This document shows, one piece after another, positions 62,268-64,000 of a stretch of DNA of 64,000 nt; position 1 is the first letter of the stretch, and every line of letters starts with the position of its first letter. The notes under the pieces were generated by a model, which worked only from the letters and a program-made list of their open reading frames with translations, was not told the DNA's origin and did no database searches. This DNA is from Podaxis mareebaensis (taxonomy: Eukaryota > Basidiomycota > Agaricomycetes > Agaricales > Agaricaceae). The position numbers and the translations under genes are program-made. The stretch covers positions 62,001 to 126,000 of the forward strand of contig JAEUWP010000335.1 in assembly GCA_018524725.1 (NCBI GenBank). The letters run 5' to 3'.

Positions 62268-64000
62268 ATGGCGACCAACATGAGGGGGTTGACACAGGTT
62301 TACCAATAATACTCAATGTTTTGTGGGTTTCTAACTGCCATGTATACAGTTTATTGCTGACATTCGAGGTGCGCGAGTGCGTGAGCTAGAAGAGAAGCGA
62401 ATCAATAAGGAGATGGCGAACATTCGCAAAAAGTTCAAGGGTTCGTAGCACCTCTTCATCTGTGACGATATGCGCATTGACCGGGGGCTGCAGACGGCAA
62501 TTTGGATGGTTATCAAAAGAAGAAGTAAGCTCTGTATCATTGCTTTTGGCTGGAGCTAAACATTTGAATCAGATACGTCGCCAAGATCATCTTTACCTAC
62601 ATCCTGGGCTATAAGGTTGACATTGGTCATATGGAAGCAGTCAATCTCATCGCGAGTCCGAAATACAGCGAGAAGCAGATAGTATGTCTATTCAATACGT
62701 GTTGCGGGCTCGCAACTTTGACTACGCGCTAGGGTTATCTCGCTGTCACCTTGCTTATGCACGAGAACTCGGATTTCCTTCGTCTGGTTGTCAACTCTAT
62801 ACGGAAAGATTTGGATTCGAACAACGAAGTTGACAACTGTCTCGCTCTACACGCTATCGCGAACGTCGGCGGAAGCGAAATGGCAGAAGCACTGGTCGAG
62901 GACGTACACCGTCTGTTAATCTCACCGTGCGTTACACACTGGCTTTCTTGGCGTCCCGTATCTTATATGGCTGAAGGACTTCACAGAGTTTCGTAAAAAA
63001 GAAGGCGGCATTGACACTGTTGCGACTCTATCGAAAGCATCCTGAGGTAATTCCCGCGGCAGAATGGGCACTACGGATTGTGTCTATCATGGATGATCAG
63101 GACCTGGTAAGAATCCTAGTTGATCATCTACTGCCAGTTAGCTTTAGCCGCTCTAGGGTGTTGTTCTATGCGTAACAAGCCTGGTCATGGCCTTGGCCCA
63201 AGATCATTTGGACGCGTTTGCGGTATGCTATACGAAGGCCGTGGATCGACTCTATCGTGTGAGTGAGCTCGAATGTACCGTCCCATTTCTGTCCTGACGT
63301 CGTTGTAGCTTGTCATCGAGCACGAGTACAACGCGACGTATGCTTACTACAAAGTTCCGTCGCCATGGCTGCAGGTCAAATTATTGCGGTTGCTGCAATA
63401 TTACCCACCTTCAGGTAAGCAGAATAGTTCTAGACGGTAGCTGGAGCTGATGGGATTCGTAGAGGACCCCACGATACGATCTGTATTACACCAGGTTCTT
63501 CAAACCATTATGAATAACTGTGCCGAACCCAGTCGAAACGTTCAACATAACAACGCCCAACACGCAGTACTCTTCGAGGCTATTAGCCTCGCTATCCACC
63601 TCGACACAAACTCTCCACTGGTTGGCACTGCTGCACTACTGCTCGCGCGCTTCATCTCGTCCAAGGAAACTAACGTCCGATACCTTGGACTTGATACGAT
63701 GGCACATCTTGCAGCAAGAGCTGATTCTCTCGATTCCATCAAACGACATCAGAACACCATTATCATGTCGTTGAGGGACAAAGACATCTCCGTGCGCAGA
63801 CGCGCTCTGGACTTGCTTTATAGTATGTGCGAAACAGATAACTCGGAGCTCATCGTCGGCGAGCTTCTGAGGTACCTGAAGGTTGCAGATTATGCCCTGC
63901 GAGAAGAGATGGTGCTCAAAATTGCCATATTGACGGAGAAATATGCCAACTCGTACAAGTGGTATGTCGATACCATCCTGCAGCTCATCAGTGCTGCTGG
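62268..64000 (+). CDS. AP-2 adaptor alpha subunit (partial, runs off window)
   Basis: The first exon (62268-62297) encodes MATNMRGLTQ. Then FIADIRGARVRELEEKRINK, EMANIRKKFKDGNLDGYQKK, KYVAKIIFTYILGYKVDIGH, GYLAVTLLMHENSDFLRLVV and NCLALHAIANVGG match AP-2 alpha (yeast APL3) rather than AP-1 gamma, as does RLVIEHEYNATYAYYKVPSP-WLQ. The armadillo-like trunk continues to the window end, where about the first 460 residues have been read. AP-2 links cargo and clathrin at the plasma membrane. The C-terminal ear lies outside. Exon ends were placed by frame and the conserved blocks. Confidence 0.93.

Overview
The window is nuclear DNA of a filamentous basidiomycete, most likely an Agaricomycete. Genes on both strands are cut by many GT-AG introns of about 41 to 70 nt, and the gene set is fungal (HSP104, fungal MPC1, GT31 enzymes, DCP2 with a long disordered tail, a secreted proteinase-K-like subtilase). 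Two predicted proteins resemble families I know only from Agaricomycetes. No prophage, plasmid, CRISPR, rRNA or convincing tRNA was seen, and I recognised no transposon. I cannot name the order or species from sequence alone.

Layout, left to right. 0.4-9.2 kb: an unrecognised membrane protein, a GT31 glycosyltransferase, a long GST-like protein, SGT1, DHFR and mitochondrial bL36m. 9.4-17.4 kb: a DMT transporter, the secreted subtilase, a PPZ-type phosphatase and ribosomal protein S11 (uS17). 18-25 kb: DNA ligase I, mitochondrial pyruvate carrier MPC1, an unrecognised basidiomycete protein and IPP isomerase. 25.4-37.8 kb: meiotic cohesin REC8, a GRAM-type membrane protein, INCENP and decapping enzyme DCP2. 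39.9-47 kb: PRPP synthetase, an IME2/MAK-type kinase, and complex I subunit NDUFS6 whose last exon I could not find. 47.2-57.3 kb: HSP104 divergent from DPH7, a TMEM135-like protein, and a DysF-domain protein divergent from HSCB/Jac1. 57.6-64 kb: a DExH RNA helicase, then AP-2 alpha running off the window end.

I rebuilt gene models by joining exons by hand. For most genes the summed exon length is a multiple of three and every junction restores a conserved family motif, which is the main internal check. Several models need very small exons: 11 nt in REC8, 13 nt in the GST-like gene, 17 nt in the transporter and two of 20 nt in MPC1.

Functionally this is a housekeeping neighbourhood without an obvious operon-like system. 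Genes for chromosome segregation and meiosis (REC8, INCENP, an IME2-like kinase) and for mitochondria (bL36m, MPC1, NDUFS6, HSCB, possibly a ligase I isoform) recur, but physical proximity does not prove co-function. I did not find a clearly undescribed multi-gene system. The best leads are the possible dual-start DNA ligase I, the microexons, the NDUFS6 3' end, and the uncharacterised membrane proteins.
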